Positions 6,503 through 7,129 of a DNA stretch of 7,129 nt are shown piece after piece (position 1 is the first letter of the stretch; each line of letters begins with the position of its first letter). Both the position numbers and the translations under genes were made by a program. This DNA comes from an uncultured Pseudomonadota bacterium (GTDB lineage: Bacteria; SAR324; NAC60-12): contig CAJXNF010000145.1 of the NCBI GenBank assembly GCA_913056375.1, forward strand, positions 1-7,129. The letters run 5' to 3'. Below the pieces are notes generated by a model. That model was given only the letters and a program-made list of their open reading frames with translations. It had not been told where the DNA came from and searched no databases.

Positions 6503-7129
6503 ATGTCCGCAAAAACGATCCAGATGGATGATCAGCTGTTGGAATACTTACGGCAGAACGCTGTGCGTGAACCAAAGGTGCTGCAAGAGTTGCGTGAAGA
6601 AACCCAGCGACTGCCCAATGCAGGAATGCAGATCTCTTCTGAGCAGGGACAGCTGATGGCGATGCTAGTCAAGCTGGTCAACGCTCGGAAAATCATTGAG
6701 GTCGGCACCTTCACGGGGTATAGCTCCACGGTGATGGCCCTGGCGATGCCTCCAGAAGGTCAGTTGATTGCCTGTGATGTGAGTGAAGAATACACGCGGA
6801 TGGCAAGAAAGTTTTGGCAGAAAGCCGGAGTGGAGCAAAAGGTTCAGCTGATCCTGGGGAACGCCAAGGAGAGCTTGAAACAACTCTTAGAGGCTGACGA
6901 ACAAGAAGCCTTTGATCTGGCTTTCATCGATGCAGATAAGACAGCGTATGCGGACTACTACGAATGCTGCCTTCAATTGCTCCGGCCCGGTGGTTTGGTC
7001 CTGGTCGATAATGTTCTCTGGGGAGGACAGGTTGCGGACTCTTCAAATCATGATGTAGATACGGAAGCCCTGCGTACCTTCAACGCGGCTCTGTCCAGTG
7101 ATCAACGTATCGACCTGTGCATGGTTCCG
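6503..7129 (+). CDS. SAM-dependent O-methyltransferase, caffeoyl-CoA OMT-like (3' end off window)
   Basis: The 209 codons visible run off the right edge without a stop. Family members are about 220 residues, so only a short tail is missing. It is a class I Rossmann methyltransferase of the small cation-dependent O-methyltransferase group (Methyltransf_3). The SAM motif KIIEVGTFTGYSSTVMAL is at about 64-81, the acidic loop CDVSEEYTRMA at about 91-101, and FDLAFIDADKTAYADYY at about 139-155 carries the metal-binding Asp residues. LLRPGGLVLVDNVLWGGQV (about 160-178) completes the metal site (Asp-Asn). Known relatives methylate catechol-type hydroxyls in the cytoplasm; this substrate is unknown. 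The start at 6503 has only a weak purine-rich AGAGAA upstream. It lies 61 bp after the dioxygenase on the same strand. Confidence 0.92.
   Translation, partial: MSAKTIQMDDQLLEYLRQNAVREPKVLQELREETQRLPNAGMQISSEQGQLMAMLVKLVNARKIIEVGTFTGYSSTVMALAMPPEGQLIACDVSEEYTRMARKFWQKAGVEQKVQLILGNAKESLKQLLEADEQEAFDLAFIDADKTAYADYYECCLQLLRPGGLVLVDNVLWGGQVADSSNHDVDTEALRTFNAALSSDQRIDLCMVP

Overview
The window looks like chromosomal DNA from a Gram-negative bacterium. Three things suggest this: an exported caspase-like protein with a cleavable-looking signal peptide, a C-terminal domain in that protein resembling the PDZ domain of the type II secretion protein GspC, and a fused anthranilate synthase of the TrpE(G) type best known from Alphaproteobacteria. 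Base composition is moderate. I cannot fix the taxon. Combined with a phytanoyl-CoA-dioxygenase-family gene, it would fit an uncultured (perhaps marine) proteobacterium-like lineage, but that is a guess. There are no mobile elements, CRISPR repeats, tRNAs or rRNAs that I can see.

Left arm (1-5001, all minus strand, read right to left): trpF, a hairpin that looks like a terminator or attenuator, the fused trpE(G), a secreted caspase-like protein with a GspC-like PDZ tail, and an alanine-racemase-fold PLP enzyme of the D-threonine aldolase / D-serine dehydratase family that runs off the left edge. Gaps are about 87, 79 and 17 bp, so co-transcription is plausible. TrpE(G) makes anthranilate from chorismate and glutamine. 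TrpF isomerises phosphoribosylanthranilate two steps later. The other trp genes are not in the window. Why a caspase-like gene follows trpE(G) is not explained by tryptophan synthesis.

Divergent control region (5002-5270): 269 bp with no convincing gene. It holds a near-consensus sigma-70 promoter pointing right, a 9-bp inverted repeat in the predicted leader, and a small palindrome in front of trpF.

Right arm (5271-7129, plus strand): an unrecognised 91-residue protein, then after a single-base gap a PhyH-family Fe(II)/2-oxoglutarate dioxygenase, then a SAM-dependent O-methyltransferase cut by the right edge. The first two are almost certainly co-translated. The methyltransferase may share the transcript or have its own start.

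The most unusual item is the caspase/GspC-PDZ architecture. The rest is mostly recognisable metabolism.
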